Source: DASPXY01 sp038227745 (GTDB lineage Bacteria; Planctomycetota; Planctomycetia; Gemmatales; Gemmataceae). From it: DNA of 20,977 nucleotides. The notes beneath the pieces were generated by a model that saw nothing but the letters and a program-made list of their open reading frames with translations, was not told the DNA's origin and did no database searches. Made by a program: the position numbers and the translations under genes. Below, in pieces: positions 1 through 7,053 of the stretch. Where the stretch lies: contig JBBRPS010000060.1 of the NCBI GenBank assembly GCA_038227745.1, positions 1 to 20,977 on the forward strand, in the 5' to 3' direction. Every line of letters starts with the position of its first letter. The stretch's first letter is position 1.

Positions 1-136
1 ATGTGGAGGCGGCGTGGCCGGAATACAACGAACGCTACGCCCACCCGTTTCAGTGGACATGGACTAATCCCCAGATGCGCCAGTGGTTCGCTCGACACGC
101 TCCCTAATTCCTTGCAGAACTTCCGCAGCGGGACAC
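1..136 (+). mobile_element. Right end of an IS630-family insertion sequence (rest lies off the window)
   Basis: The first 107 bases encode the C-terminus of an IS630-type transposase. The 29 bases after its stop codon end in GGGACAC followed by TA at 137-138. On the complementary strand this reads TA-GTGTCCCGC, which resembles IS630-family ends, and that family inserts at TA dinucleotides. Immediately to the right, sequence homologous to the interior of planctomycete kinase-WD40 proteins resumes. I therefore place the element boundary at 136/137. The exact end is an inference, because the left inverted repeat is outside the window and cannot be compared. Confidence 0.6.
3..107 (+). pseudogene. 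IS630-family transposase, C-terminal fragment at window edge
   Basis: This reading frame runs in from beyond the left edge and gives 34 residues before a TAA stop at 105-107. It contains YNERYAHPFQWTW followed by MRQWFARHAP. The block of an asparagine/tyrosine run, then AHPF-W-W, then a basic W-F end, is the characteristic tail of IS630-type DDE transposases (family knowledge). The catalytic DDE residues lie upstream and are not visible. The stop codon overlaps the stop codon of the convergent kinase gene by a few bases, which fits the transposon having landed inside that gene. Whether the transposase is intact cannot be judged from the window. Confidence 0.7.
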
Positions 137-3100
137 TAGCACGACGGCGTCCGTGGCCAGCTTGACCGCCCGCTGTGCGTCACCCATTGCGGGGTCGGGA
201 TTCGTCACCAGTGCCCAGGCCTGTTTGTTCAGCGACCAGGCACGCCGCGCATCGGGCTGCAGGATCTGGATTTTCCAAGGACGCTCCAGGAACCGCTGGC
301 CAGGTTCGTCGGCCTTGGCCGCCGGCGGAAACTCGGGCCAGCTCCAGTCCAGGCGCATCGCCTTGAGGCGCACGCGGATGGCGCGCAGGTCCCAGACGTG
401 AATCGCCCTGGCGTAAGGGGCCGCCACCACCAGCTGCGTTCCGTCGGGCGTGAAGCCCATCCAGCGGGCCCGATCGCCGTGCGGGTCTTCCAGCTTGGCA
501 ACCGTTCGTCCGGTGGCGACTTCCTTGAGATGAATGACGGCCGGCGCCATTTCCAGGGCCATCATTTTGCCGTCCGGAGAAAAGGCCACGTAGCCGGGGT
601 AGGTATTGACATCCCGGTCCAGGCGGCGGATCGGCTGCAAGGTTTCCACGTCCCAAAAAGTAAACGCGTCGCCCCGGCAGATGATCAGAGCGCGGCTGTC
701 GGGGGCGAAGAACATGCGCGTCTGGTTTCCCACAACCCATTCGCGGACCATCTTTCCGGTTTTTGCATTCCAGAGCAGGACCCGGTCCGCGAGCCAACCG
801 GCGCTCGCTACCCAGCGGCCATCCCGACTGAGGGCGACGTGGCCGGCGTATGGGTGCAGGAAAAGCTCGCCCCGAACGGGTTCCGCCTTGAGGTCCATGA
901 GCAGCCCGGCGCCTGACGTTTCACTGACGATCGCCAGCGTATGGCCGTCCGGACTGCGCGCCATCCGAGTCGGAACGAAGGGCAGGGTAATCTTCCGTGG
1001 CGGACCCAGGCGAAGGTCGTTGGCGGGTTCCTTACTGACCTGAATCGGCCAGCGCTGCAGTCCGGTGAAGCCACAGGTTAGCAGTTCACGGCCGTTGGGC
1101 TGAAAGAGGACGCAAATGCTTTTGGAAGGCAGCACGGCAAGTTCCCGCCCGCTGCATAGATCCCACAGGCGGTCGCCTCCGCTGCCCATGCCCAGCGCCA
1201 GCAGGCGGCCGTCGCGACTGATGTCGCCCTCGCGGTAAGTCCCTTGGCCGGCGCCCAAGCTGCTGACGATGGTTCGGTATTCGCGGCTTGCCGTCGCTTC
1301 CAGCAACTGTAGCCGCTCGCTGCCTTGCCACATGAATCCCAAATGCTGGCCGGTGCTGCTGAATCGAGGATCTCCCTGGAGCGGCAATTGCATGAGTTGC
1401 CGTCCCGTGGCAGGATCCCAAAGGCGCAGGACGCCATCCCAGCCGCCCGATCCCAGGAGAGTGCCGTCCGGATGGAAGGTCAGTCTCGTGACCTGTTCCA
1501 CATGCCCCTCCAGAATCGCCAGCTTGCGCTGCGTGGTCACGTCCCAGATTTGAATGCGTGGGTCGGATCCTGCCACGGCGAGGCGGGTGCCGTCGGGATG
1601 CCAGGCCACGACCTGATTGATCATCGAACCCACCGGCAGATCGGCGACATGGCTGCCCTGGGCGGAGTCATAAATGGAAGTGATGTTGTTGTTGGCATAG
1701 CCGACGGCCAGCTTGCGGTTGTCCGGATGAAAGGCCAACATCGACGTCTTGGCAGGCAATCCCCAGCGGCTGGTTTCCTGACCGCTTGCAACATCGATGC
1801 AATAGACCCAGTCGTCCTTGATGACCGCCAACTGCCGGCTGTCTGGACTGAAGTCGCACCACAAGCACGGCCGCGGTTGTTCCTGGAGGAGCGGCTTCCC
1901 ATCGCCGACGCGCCAGATTTGCAAGGCGCGCTCCTGGTCGAGCATGGCCAGAAACTGCCCGTCCGGACTCAACCAAAAAAAGGCGCTCTTCGCTTTCGTT
2001 TTGAAGATGCGGACCTCCTTGTTGTCCGGGACGCGATGGATGCTGACGATGCCCTGATCATTGACCTGCGCGTACGTTTGGTATTGAGCATCGAAGGCGA
2101 AACTGCTGGTGCCGGCGGGAACCGGATGCAGGCTTGGCCCGCGGCGGATGTCCGGCAGGGCCATGGCAGCGATAGCCTCATCGCGCAGCCGTTCGTCGGG
2201 CCGGATGCGGGTGGCTTTTTCCAGGGCGTCCAAGCTGTCGAGGCGTTGGCCCATCTGCCGGCTGAAACGGCGGGCGCGGGCCTGTTCGTAGAGCGAGTCC
2301 CACAACTTGTCCTTGGCGTCGCGCTCGCTCTGTTGGGTCGCCGCCAGGGCGATTTCTTTGGCTTTCAGAGCTTCCTCTTTCTGTCCCGCTTCCTGTACAG
2401 CCGTGGCTTCCGCGTCGGTGGCTCGGATCATGCCCAACGTCGTGCCGATGATTCCCCCCACCAGCGCCAGCACCAGCAGGGAGGCCGCCAGCACTGGCCC
2501 TTTATTGCGCCGCACGACTTTGCGCAAGCGGTACAGCGCCGACGGCGGATGGGCCAGCACCGGCTCGTCGTGCAGAAACCGCTGCACGTCGGCGGCGACG
2601 TCCTTGGCCGTCTCGTAGCGGCGGTTGCGGTCCTTCTCCAGCGTCTTCATCACGATCCAGTCCAGCTCGCCGCGCACCAGCTTGGCCGGCTCCATGTGCC
2701 GCTGGGCCGAGATCGACGCCAGCGCCTCGCCCGAATCGCTCAGCCGGGTGCTCGGCTTGGGCGCCTCCTCTTCCTTGATCATGCGGAGAATCTCGGCATA
2801 CGCTGCCTCCTTCATCCTTTTGTGGGTCAGCGGCGTGCTGCCCGTCAGCAGTTCGTACAACAGCACGCCCAGCGAGTAGATGTCGCTGCGGGTATCGATG
2901 CCCAGGGCGCTCATCTCCGCCTGCTCCGGGCTCATGTACTCCAGCGTGCCGATCATGGTGCCGTACTGCGTGAACAGCGTCCGCTCGGTCAGCTTCTGCT
3001 CGGTCGCCTTGGCGACGCCGAAGTCGATCACCTTGGGCACCGGTTTGCCATCGTACAGCGTGACCATGACGTTGGACGGCTTGATGTCGCGGTGAATGAT

Positions 3101-3709
3101 CCCCTTCTGGTGGGCGTGCTGGATCGCCTGGCACACCGGCACGAACAACTCCAGCCGCTCGCGCGGCGTGAGGTGGTTGTCGTCGCAGTACTTGGTGATC
3201 GGCACGCCGTGGACCAGCTCCATGACGAAATACGGCCGGCCGGATTCCGTGGTGCCGCCGTCGAAGACACGGGCAATGTTGACGTGGTCCATCATCGCCA
3301 GCGCCTGTCGCTCGGCCTCGAAGCGAGCGATGACCTGGCGGCTGTCCATCCCCGGCTTGATGACCTTGAGTGCGACCTTGCGCTGGACGGGCTTGGTTTG
3401 CTCGGCCATGAAGACGGTGCCCATGCCCCCCTCGCCGATCTGCTGCAACAGCTTGTACGGCCCGATGACCGTGCTGGCGCGTTCGCTGACAGGCGGTGCA
3501 TCGACCGTGGCGTGTTGGCCCGCAGGCGGTGCATTGAGGAAGCTGCCGGCGGCCGCCTGCGCACGCAACAGAGCCTCCACCCGTTGCCGCAGGGCCTGAT
3601 CATCGGTGCAAGCCTGATCCAGGTAAGCGGCACGGTCTGCCGGCGGCTGCTGCAGCGCGGCGGCAAACAGTGACTCCAGACGATCCAGCGATTCGTTCAC
3701 AGCTCGCAT
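104..3709 (-). CDS. Ser/Thr protein kinase with WD40 repeats, C-terminus cut by IS630
   Basis: A 1201-residue protein that should phosphorylate serine/threonine residues at the membrane. An N-terminal helical segment (about 1-55) precedes a complete kinase domain: glycine loop GEGGMG at 92-97, ATP lysine K115, catalytic HRD with D208, DFG at 229-231, and SPEQ near 260. One membrane span lies at about 404-426, followed by a coiled region and a WD40 beta-propeller array from about 540 to 1120 (repeated HPDGT/SPDG and LWD/IWD motifs). Related planctomycete proteins continue after the motif AVKLATDAV into TPR-like sequence. Here that region ends abruptly in about ten unrelated residues (VSRCGSSARN) encoded by the presumed IS630 end. 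The sigma factor gene lies 81 bp upstream on the same strand and is probably co-transcribed. The start at 3709 is chosen because the preceding sequence offers no better one. The kinase core looks functional; loss of the tail may or may not matter. Confidence 0.9.
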   Translation of the reverse strand: MRAVNESLDRLESLFAAALQQPPADRAAYLDQACTDDQALRQRVEALLRAQAAAGSFLNAPPAGQHATVDAPPVSERASTVIGPYKLLQQIGEGGMGTVFMAEQTKPVQRKVALKVIKPGMDSRQVIARFEAERQALAMMDHVNIARVFDGGTTESGRPYFVMELVHGVPITKYCDDNHLTPRERLELFVPVCQAIQHAHQKGIIHRDIKPSNVMVTLYDGKPVPKVIDFGVAKATEQKLTERTLFTQYGTMIGTLEYMSPEQAEMSALGIDTRSDIYSLGVLLYELLTGSTPLTHKRMKEAAYAEILRMIKEEEAPKPSTRLSDSGEALASISAQRHMEPAKLVRGELDWIVMKTLEKDRNRRYETAKDVAADVQRFLHDEPVLAHPPSALYRLRKVVRRNKGPVLAASLLVLALVGGIIGTTLGMIRATDAEATAVQEAGQKEEALKAKEIALAATQQSERDAKDKLWDSLYEQARARRFSRQMGQRLDSLDALEKATRIRPDERLRDEAIAAMALPDIRRGPSLHPVPAGTSSFAFDAQYQTYAQVNDQGIVSIHRVPDNKEVRIFKTKAKSAFFWLSPDGQFLAMLDQERALQIWRVGDGKPLLQEQPRPCLWCDFSPDSRQLAVIKDDWVYCIDVASGQETSRWGLPAKTSMLAFHPDNRKLAVGYANNNITSIYDSAQGSHVADLPVGSMINQVVAWHPDGTRLAVAGSDPRIQIWDVTTQRKLAILEGHVEQVTRLTFHPDGTLLGSGGWDGVLRLWDPATGRQLMQLPLQGDPRFSSTGQHLGFMWQGSERLQLLEATASREYRTIVSSLGAGQGTYREGDISRDGRLLALGMGSGGDRLWDLCSGRELAVLPSKSICVLFQPNGRELLTCGFTGLQRWPIQVSKEPANDLRLGPPRKITLPFVPTRMARSPDGHTLAIVSETSGAGLLMDLKAEPVRGELFLHPYAGHVALSRDGRWVASAGWLADRVLLWNAKTGKMVREWVVGNQTRMFFAPDSRALIICRGDAFTFWDVETLQPIRRLDRDVNTYPGYVAFSPDGKMMALEMAPAVIHLKEVATGRTVAKLEDPHGDRARWMGFTPDGTQLVVAAPYARAIHVWDLRAIRVRLKAMRLDWSWPEFPPAAKADEPGQRFLERPWKIQILQPDARRAWSLNKQAWALVTNPDPAMGDAQRAVKLATDAVVLVSRCGSSARN

Positions 3710-3790
3710 CCCCGGCGTTGTGATCCTCTATCAGGGAAAGCGCCATTTCTCCGCCGCGCGCCTCACGATCGCAGCAGAAAAGTCGACGTC

Positions 3791-4363
3791 TTACGGGTTT
3801 TCGTGGCCCCGGGTCATCGCGTCGTAGAGCCAGGCGCGGGCAAAGGCCCAGTGTCGATCAGCGGTCGCGCGCGAGATGCCGAGCAGTTCCGCGGCCTCTT
3901 TCAGCGTCAAGCCGGCGAAGTAGCGCAGCCGCACCAACTCCGCCTTGCGCGCGTCGGCGGCCGCCAGCTGGGCCAGGGCCTCATCCAGAGCCAGGAGTTC
4001 GTCCGCCCCCCCGTTCTCGGCGATCATCTCGATGTCGTCCAGTTCAACACGCTTCATCCCGCCGCCGTGACGGGCGCGGTGCTTGCGGCGGGCGTGGTCG
4101 ATCAGGATGCGGCGCATGGCCTCGGCCGCCGCGGCGAAGAAGTGAACGCGGCCGTTCCAGGGCTGCGGCAGGTCGGGACCGACAAGCTTGAGATACGCTT
4201 CGTGGACCAAATCCGTGGGCTGAAAGGTGTGCCCAGGCCCCTCACCGGCGAGCCGATGTGCGGCCAGCCGGCGCAACTCATCGTACACCAGAGGCAGGAG
4301 CTGGCTGGCGGCCTGCGGGTCGCCCTGCTCGATCGCGTTGAGCACCTGGGTGATCGTGTCCAT
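3791..4363 (-). CDS. ECF-type RNA polymerase sigma factor
   Basis: A 190-residue sigma-70 family protein of the ECF class common in planctomycetes. Region 2 is visible as YDELRRLAAHRLA, TDLVHEAYLKL and the HFFAAAAEAMRRILIDHARRK helix, which bind core polymerase and the -10 element. Region 4 is LVRLRYFAGLTLKEAAELLGIS, a helix-turn-helix for the -35 element. The methionine at 4363 is preferred because the protein then begins MDTITQVLNAIEQGD, the usual family start; in-frame upstream methionines add unrelated sequence. It precedes the kinase gene by 81 bp on the same strand. Such sigma-kinase pairs suggest that phosphorylation controls the sigma factor, but no anti-sigma gene is seen here. Confidence 0.9.
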   Translation of the reverse strand: MDTITQVLNAIEQGDPQAASQLLPLVYDELRRLAAHRLAGEGPGHTFQPTDLVHEAYLKLVGPDLPQPWNGRVHFFAAAAEAMRRILIDHARRKHRARHGGGMKRVELDDIEMIAENGGADELLALDEALAQLAAADARKAELVRLRYFAGLTLKEAAELLGISRATADRHWAFARAWLYDAMTRGHENP

Positions 4364-4639
4364 CGTCAGGATCCCATGGGGCGTACCGGTCATCCGAGCC
4401 GCCGAAGCGCCTCTGCCTGAAGCACGGAGAGTGAACGATGTGGCCTGGCGTGGCCGGCGGCACCAAGGCCCCACAGCGGCATATCCGTGAAGGCCGGGGC
4501 AGAAGGACGCCCCGCTCCGCACACGTGATGTCCGCCGGTTCCGAAGACCGCTCTGGGGAAGAGGAAGGCACCAGGGATGAAGAGCAACCACTTATTGTAG
4601 CCGCGGAGCGATGCCAGGGCGAGCCGTATGGGGTCCGGC
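4364..4639. other. Intergenic stretch upstream of the ECF sigma gene
   Basis: With the transposon end at 4640-4694 this makes a 331-bp gap without a convincing gene. Open frames crossing it have no recognisable motif or ribosome binding site. The promoter of the sigma-kinase pair should lie here, but I cannot assign a -35/-10 pair with confidence. Confidence 0.4.
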
Positions 4640-5150
4640 TGTCGGAACGCAATAGAAATGTCCTCAGGTTGGTTGAAATAGAAATGTCCCCGGGTCAGTC
4701 TTTTCGTTTCGCGCGGAACCCCCGACGCCAGGGGTGATCTGCGGCTGGACGGTCGGGGCCCTTCTTGGTATCTTCCGGGGCGCCGTCGGGAGGATAGGGC
4801 TCCGCAGAAGTGCGACCCGAGCGCCCGCCGGTGGGCTGTACGCCAGGGGGCTCGGCCTCCTGCGCGGCGGTCGGACCCTCCGCCGCTGCCCCTGGCGTCG
4901 GCCCCGCAGGCGTTAAACTTCGGGGGGTCTGGGGGGCAGAGCCCCCCGGGGCGGCGGACCCCGGGATGATCTCGTGGTACTTCAGATAGTACTCCCCGAA
5001 GCGGATCGCCATGCCCCCGTCCAGGCGCACCTCGATCACCACCTTGCCGCCGCGTTCCCCCGGGTAGATCGGCTTGTCGAGCTGGTAGTGCCGGTTCTCG
5101 AACCGCACCGTGTAGTCGTTGGCCACCGTCCGCTGCTGCTGCAGGCTCAA
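4640..5150 (-). mobile_element. Remnant of an ISNCY/IS481-like insertion sequence (3' part only)
   Basis: The C-terminal domain of a transposase is encoded from about 5150 down to its stop at 4695. It is followed by two copies of a GACATTTCTATT-type motif and then, reading outward, TTCCGACA ending at about 4640. Repeated motifs between the transposase stop and a terminal ACA are typical of this type of element (family recollection, not checked). The upstream part of the transposase and the other end of the element are missing; sequence of a different gene is joined instead at about 5145-5155. The remnant is therefore immobile. Confidence 0.5.
4651..4691. repeat. Two direct copies of AATAGAAATGTCC behind the transposase stop
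   Basis: AATAGAAATGTCC occurs at 4651-4663 and again at 4677-4689, a period of 26 bp. The first copy is followed by TC and the second by CC. Both lie outside the coding frame, between the transposase stop and the presumed transposon terminus. They are most simply read as subterminal transposase-binding repeats. Confidence 0.7.
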
Positions 5151-5501
5151 GATCGCCGCCATGCGGAAAACCACCTCCGCCGGGGCGGCCGGCAGGTCCT
5201 GGCGGTAGATCACGTTGCGGATCAGATACTGGCTGACCCGGTCGGAGGCGCGGTAGGCGTTCGTGAACTTGTGAACCCTGAGCACCGGGTCGTGGGTCCA
5301 CGGCGGCGGCCGGCGTTCGAGCCTGCGGAAGAACACGGCTTGGCGTTCGGCGGCGAACCGACAGTATGTGTTGTAGACCGGCGTCGGTTTCAGCGGGCCG
5401 AGGTCGGGGAGTGGAACGTCGGAGTCCGCCTGCGACGGCTTGGCCGCCGAGGCAAGCCTTACCGCCCGCGCCTCAGTGTTTACCTTTCTACGCTTGCCCA
5501 C
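4695..5501 (-). CDS. Chimeric frame: 5-hmdU DNA kinase-like N-terminus fused to a transposase C-terminus
   Basis: A 268-codon frame made of two unrelated parts. Residues about 40-117 (YCRFAAERQAVFFRRLE, then HKFTNAYRASDRVSQYLI, then IYRQDL and EVVFRMAAI) match the helical domain of the 5-hydroxymethyl-deoxyuridine DNA kinase family, associated with phage thymidine hypermodification. In that family this block continues with FNR/W-rich sequence. Here it switches at about residue 117-119 to LSLQQQRTVANDYTVRFENRHYQL and GGKVVIEVRLDG, the C-terminal domain of ISNCY/IS481-like transposases. It ends with their usual proline-rich tail and a DHPWRRGFR terminus. The start is GTG at 5501, supported by GGGAGG five bases upstream. 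Either part alone would be inactive, so this is probably a deletion or insertion junction that happens to stay in frame. Confidence 0.75.
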   Translation of the reverse strand: MGKRRKVNTEARAVRLASAAKPSQADSDVPLPDLGPLKPTPVYNTYCRFAAERQAVFFRRLERRPPPWTHDPVLRVHKFTNAYRASDRVSQYLIRNVIYRQDLPAAPAEVVFRMAAILSLQQQRTVANDYTVRFENRHYQLDKPIYPGERGGKVVIEVRLDGGMAIRFGEYYLKYHEIIPGSAAPGGSAPQTPRSLTPAGPTPGAAAEGPTAAQEAEPPGVQPTGGRSGRTSAEPYPPDGAPEDTKKGPDRPAADHPWRRGFRAKRKD

Positions 5502-5760
5502 GCCGACCTCCCGGCAGCAGCGTCTTCGCCGCCCACAGCACCCTCTGGCCGACCGACACCCACTGCAGCCGAATCAGTCTCGCAGCAGTGCGCCGGCCTG
5601 CTTGACCAAACCCCTCGCGTCGTTGATCCCCCCATCCGCCGCCGATCGCGGCCGCGTGCGCGTCGCTCATCGCGAAGGCCAAACAGGTCTCGCGCCCCTC
5701 CTGGTCCCGGGCCGGCCCAAACCGGCCGCGAAGGTCACCGCTCACGGTAATGGAACTCAT
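5488..5760 (-). pseudogene. Papain-like (C1) cysteine peptidase, N-terminal fragment
   Basis: The first 37 or so residues match the start of papain-type peptidases. DLRGRFGPARDQ is followed by EGRETCLAFAMSDAHAAA, with Q20 and C26 six residues apart, exactly as the oxyanion glutamine and catalytic cysteine are spaced in papain (Q19/C25). The catalytic histidine and asparagine should follow some 130 residues later but are absent. After DAHAAA the sequence turns into low-complexity, unrelated residues and stops after 90 codons. A complete family member would be well over 200 residues. Its ATG overlaps the stop of the upstream peptidase-inhibitor gene as ATGA (5757-5760), which indicates translational coupling. 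The fragment ends just inside the start of the next chimeric gene, so a rearrangement removed the rest. Confidence 0.7.
5507..5512 (-). promoter_or_regulatory. Ribosome binding site deciding the GTG start at 5501
   Basis: On the minus strand GGGAGG lies five bases before GTG. No ATG in the same frame has a comparable site, so the GTG is taken as the start of the hypermodification-kinase/transposase chimera. Confidence 0.6.
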
Positions 5761-6628
5761 GCGACTTCCAGTAGGGCCTCTTCCAGTTGTGCCGGATGGA
5801 GACCGGCGGGCACCGGGCCGGACAGGTCAACGTCGAGTTCGAGCGACTGCAGGGGCTTCCCCGTTGTCTGCCACGGGCGCACCTCGCGCAGGTTGACGTG
5901 GCCGCTCGCGCCGTCCTGGGCCTCGGCGACGACCGTCCGGAAGACGACGCCGCCAATGTGCTGGTCGCTCGACTCGGAAGCGCGGCCGTCCTCCACGATG
6001 CTCAGGTCAGCATCGACGAGGTCGCCGAACTGCCACACGTAGCCGGACCCGGCGTGCTCAAGGAACTTGAGCACCACGAGGTCAGACCGGCTGCCCTCGA
6101 GCACCATCCTGTTGTCGCGTTCGGTGATGAGCCACACGTCGCCGCGCCAATGCTCGGGCTCGTAGGACTTGACGAGGGATTGCTTGATCGCCTTGGGTTT
6201 GACCCCCAGCAGCTTGTCGCGTGTTGACCTGTCGATGCCGCCGCACTCGGCGAGGGCGTAGCAGGTCGCCGAATAGCTGGAACCCATCCGGAGGGCTAGT
6301 TGGTAGGCACGGGGTCGCTGAAGCTTTCCCGCCTCCACCCCTGCCGCTTCATGGGGTGGACGATCAGCCACTGCGGCGTGAGCAGCTCGGCCGCGAAGGC
6401 GTTGGCCTGGTCCTCGCGGGGGTCACCGCTCGTATCCGAGGCGAAGATCGGCCGCTCCAGCACCTCCTCGTCGTCAAGGCTGGCCTCGTGGCCGAGCACG
6501 GCGTGACCGAGTTCGTGCGCGGCCGTGAACCGCTGCACCGGAAGCGGCCGCTTCGTGGTGACCATGACGCCCGTATCGGGGTCGCTGAAGTACGCCCCGA
6601 GCAAGTTCTTGAGCGGGCGGAACATCAC
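5757..6628 (-). pseudogene. ImmA/IrrE-type zinc peptidase fused to a chagasin (I42) cysteine-peptidase inhibitor domain, frameshifted
   Basis: Two overlapping frames form one gene. The first (6628 to 6296) carries FTAAHELGHAVLGH, with zinc ligands H38 and H42 and catalytic E39. It continues with REDQANAFAAELL, where E72 is the likely third ligand. This is the ImmA/IrrE motif pair. The second frame (open from 6371 to 5757) resumes with AYQLALRMGSSYSATCYAL, the usual helical end of that domain. It then has a chagasin-like domain of about residues 75-185 of that frame: HAGSGYVW matching NPTTGYxW, HIGG, and VRPWQ matching the RPW loop. Continuity needs one extra base within the GGGG run at 6311-6314 (plus strand). 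The N-terminus is short, and homology starts about where an HNH fragment ends at 6630, so the 5' end is probably lost as well. ImmA-like peptidases cleave repressors or antitoxins; I42 proteins inhibit papain-family peptidases. A papain-like gene follows with a 4-bp overlap. Confidence 0.7.
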
Positions 6629-6632
6629 GAGG

Positions 6633-6774
6633 ATGGCCCGATCGAAGAGGCGGGAGCACGGGCCGTGCGTCCACTGCAGCTCCTGGGACCGGCTCCAAGT
6701 CGATCACCGCGACCCGAGTCAGAAGGTCAGTCACCACGTCTGGAGTTGGCGCAAGGAGCGGCGGGACGCCTTGC
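6633..6774 (+). pseudogene. HNH endonuclease fragment
   Basis: On the plus strand the frame from the ATG at 6633 reads MARSKRREHGPCVHC, then LQVDHRDPSQKVSHHVWSWRKERRDA. A CxxC knuckle followed by L-x-VDH-x-DP-x-x-K-x-SH and WSW-x-x-x-RR is the conserved front of small phage-type HNH nucleases. In those proteins the next block is an ELAKC...C..CH motif carrying the second zinc pair. Here the sequence changes after RRDA (near 6774) to unrelated residues, so the second half of the active site is missing. It overlaps no other real gene but abuts the start of the peptidase-inhibitor gene on the opposite strand, which suggests a breakpoint at about 6630. Confidence 0.6.
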
Positions 6775-6836
6775 TGCCGCCGGGGGCTTCTGCACGAGCC
6801 GCTGACGAACAATCAGCAGCTCCTGGCGTCCGGGTT

Positions 6837-6923
6837 TGTCCGAGAATGTCCGAAAACTCCCTTCAAAACGGGGCAAAACAGCATATAATACCCCATGTAC
6901 AGACGTCGCTCGGACAGCGGACA
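6837..6923. promoter_or_regulatory. Cluster of TGTCCG(A) motifs around a TATAAT box
   Basis: TGTCCGA occurs at 6837-6843 and 6847-6853, ten bases apart. Its reverse complement TCGGACA is at 6910-6916, with CGGACA again at 6918-6923. Between the two pairs lies TATAAT at 6884-6889, with TTCAAA sixteen bases before it (6862-6867), a plausible plus-strand promoter. The symmetrical arrangement next to the tRNA-derived attachment site fits integrase arm-type sites or an operator of an element-encoded regulator. No start codon with a good ribosome site follows. Confidence 0.35.
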
Positions 6924-6982
6924 AGCGGCATAACTCTTTGAGCTGAAAGGGGGTTTGAGAAAACCTCTGTTTGCCCGATCCC

Positions 6983-7028
6983 TTGACTCTTAATCGGCGG
7001 GTTGTAGGTTCGAGTCCTACAAGGGGCA
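6983..7028 (+). other. Attachment site: duplicated 3' part of a tRNA-Lys(CTT) gene
   Basis: The sequence carries an anticodon loop with CTT at 6989-6991. It then has a complete T arm (GTAGG at 7004-7008, TTCGAGT loop, CCTAC at 7016-7020), the acceptor 3' strand AAGGGGC at 7021-7027 and a discriminator A. The D arm and the matching 5' strand GCCCCTT are absent upstream, and the anticodon stem loses pairing at its outer end. It is therefore not a working tRNA gene but the kind of 3'-end copy left by integrases that use tRNA genes. A copy in this orientation marks the downstream end (attR) of an element lying to its left. Confidence 0.75.
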
Positions 7029-7053
7029 CTTCCCTCAAGCGGTCTCACGTTTC

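Noticed and set aside
1325..3673. 782-codon open frame on the plus strand
   Set aside because: It lies entirely antisense to the kinase-WD40 gene, whose motifs are unmistakable. Long antisense frames are expected at this GC content.
6296..6371. Programmed ribosomal frameshift in the peptidase-inhibitor gene
   Set aside because: The join lies at a plain run of four Gs without a slippery heptamer or a clear downstream structure. A one-base deletion or sequencing error is simpler.
6900..7028. Complete tRNA-Lys gene
   Set aside because: The T arm, anticodon loop and 3' acceptor strand are clear, but no D arm or 5' acceptor strand GCCCCTT can be found upstream, and the anticodon stem fails at its outer pair.
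6727..7038. Minus-strand open frame of 103 codons beginning MREVPLVGLEPTTRRLRV
   Set aside because: Its first residues are the antisense translation of the tRNA remnant, a well-known annotation artefact. The rest shows no motif and runs through the HNH fragment.
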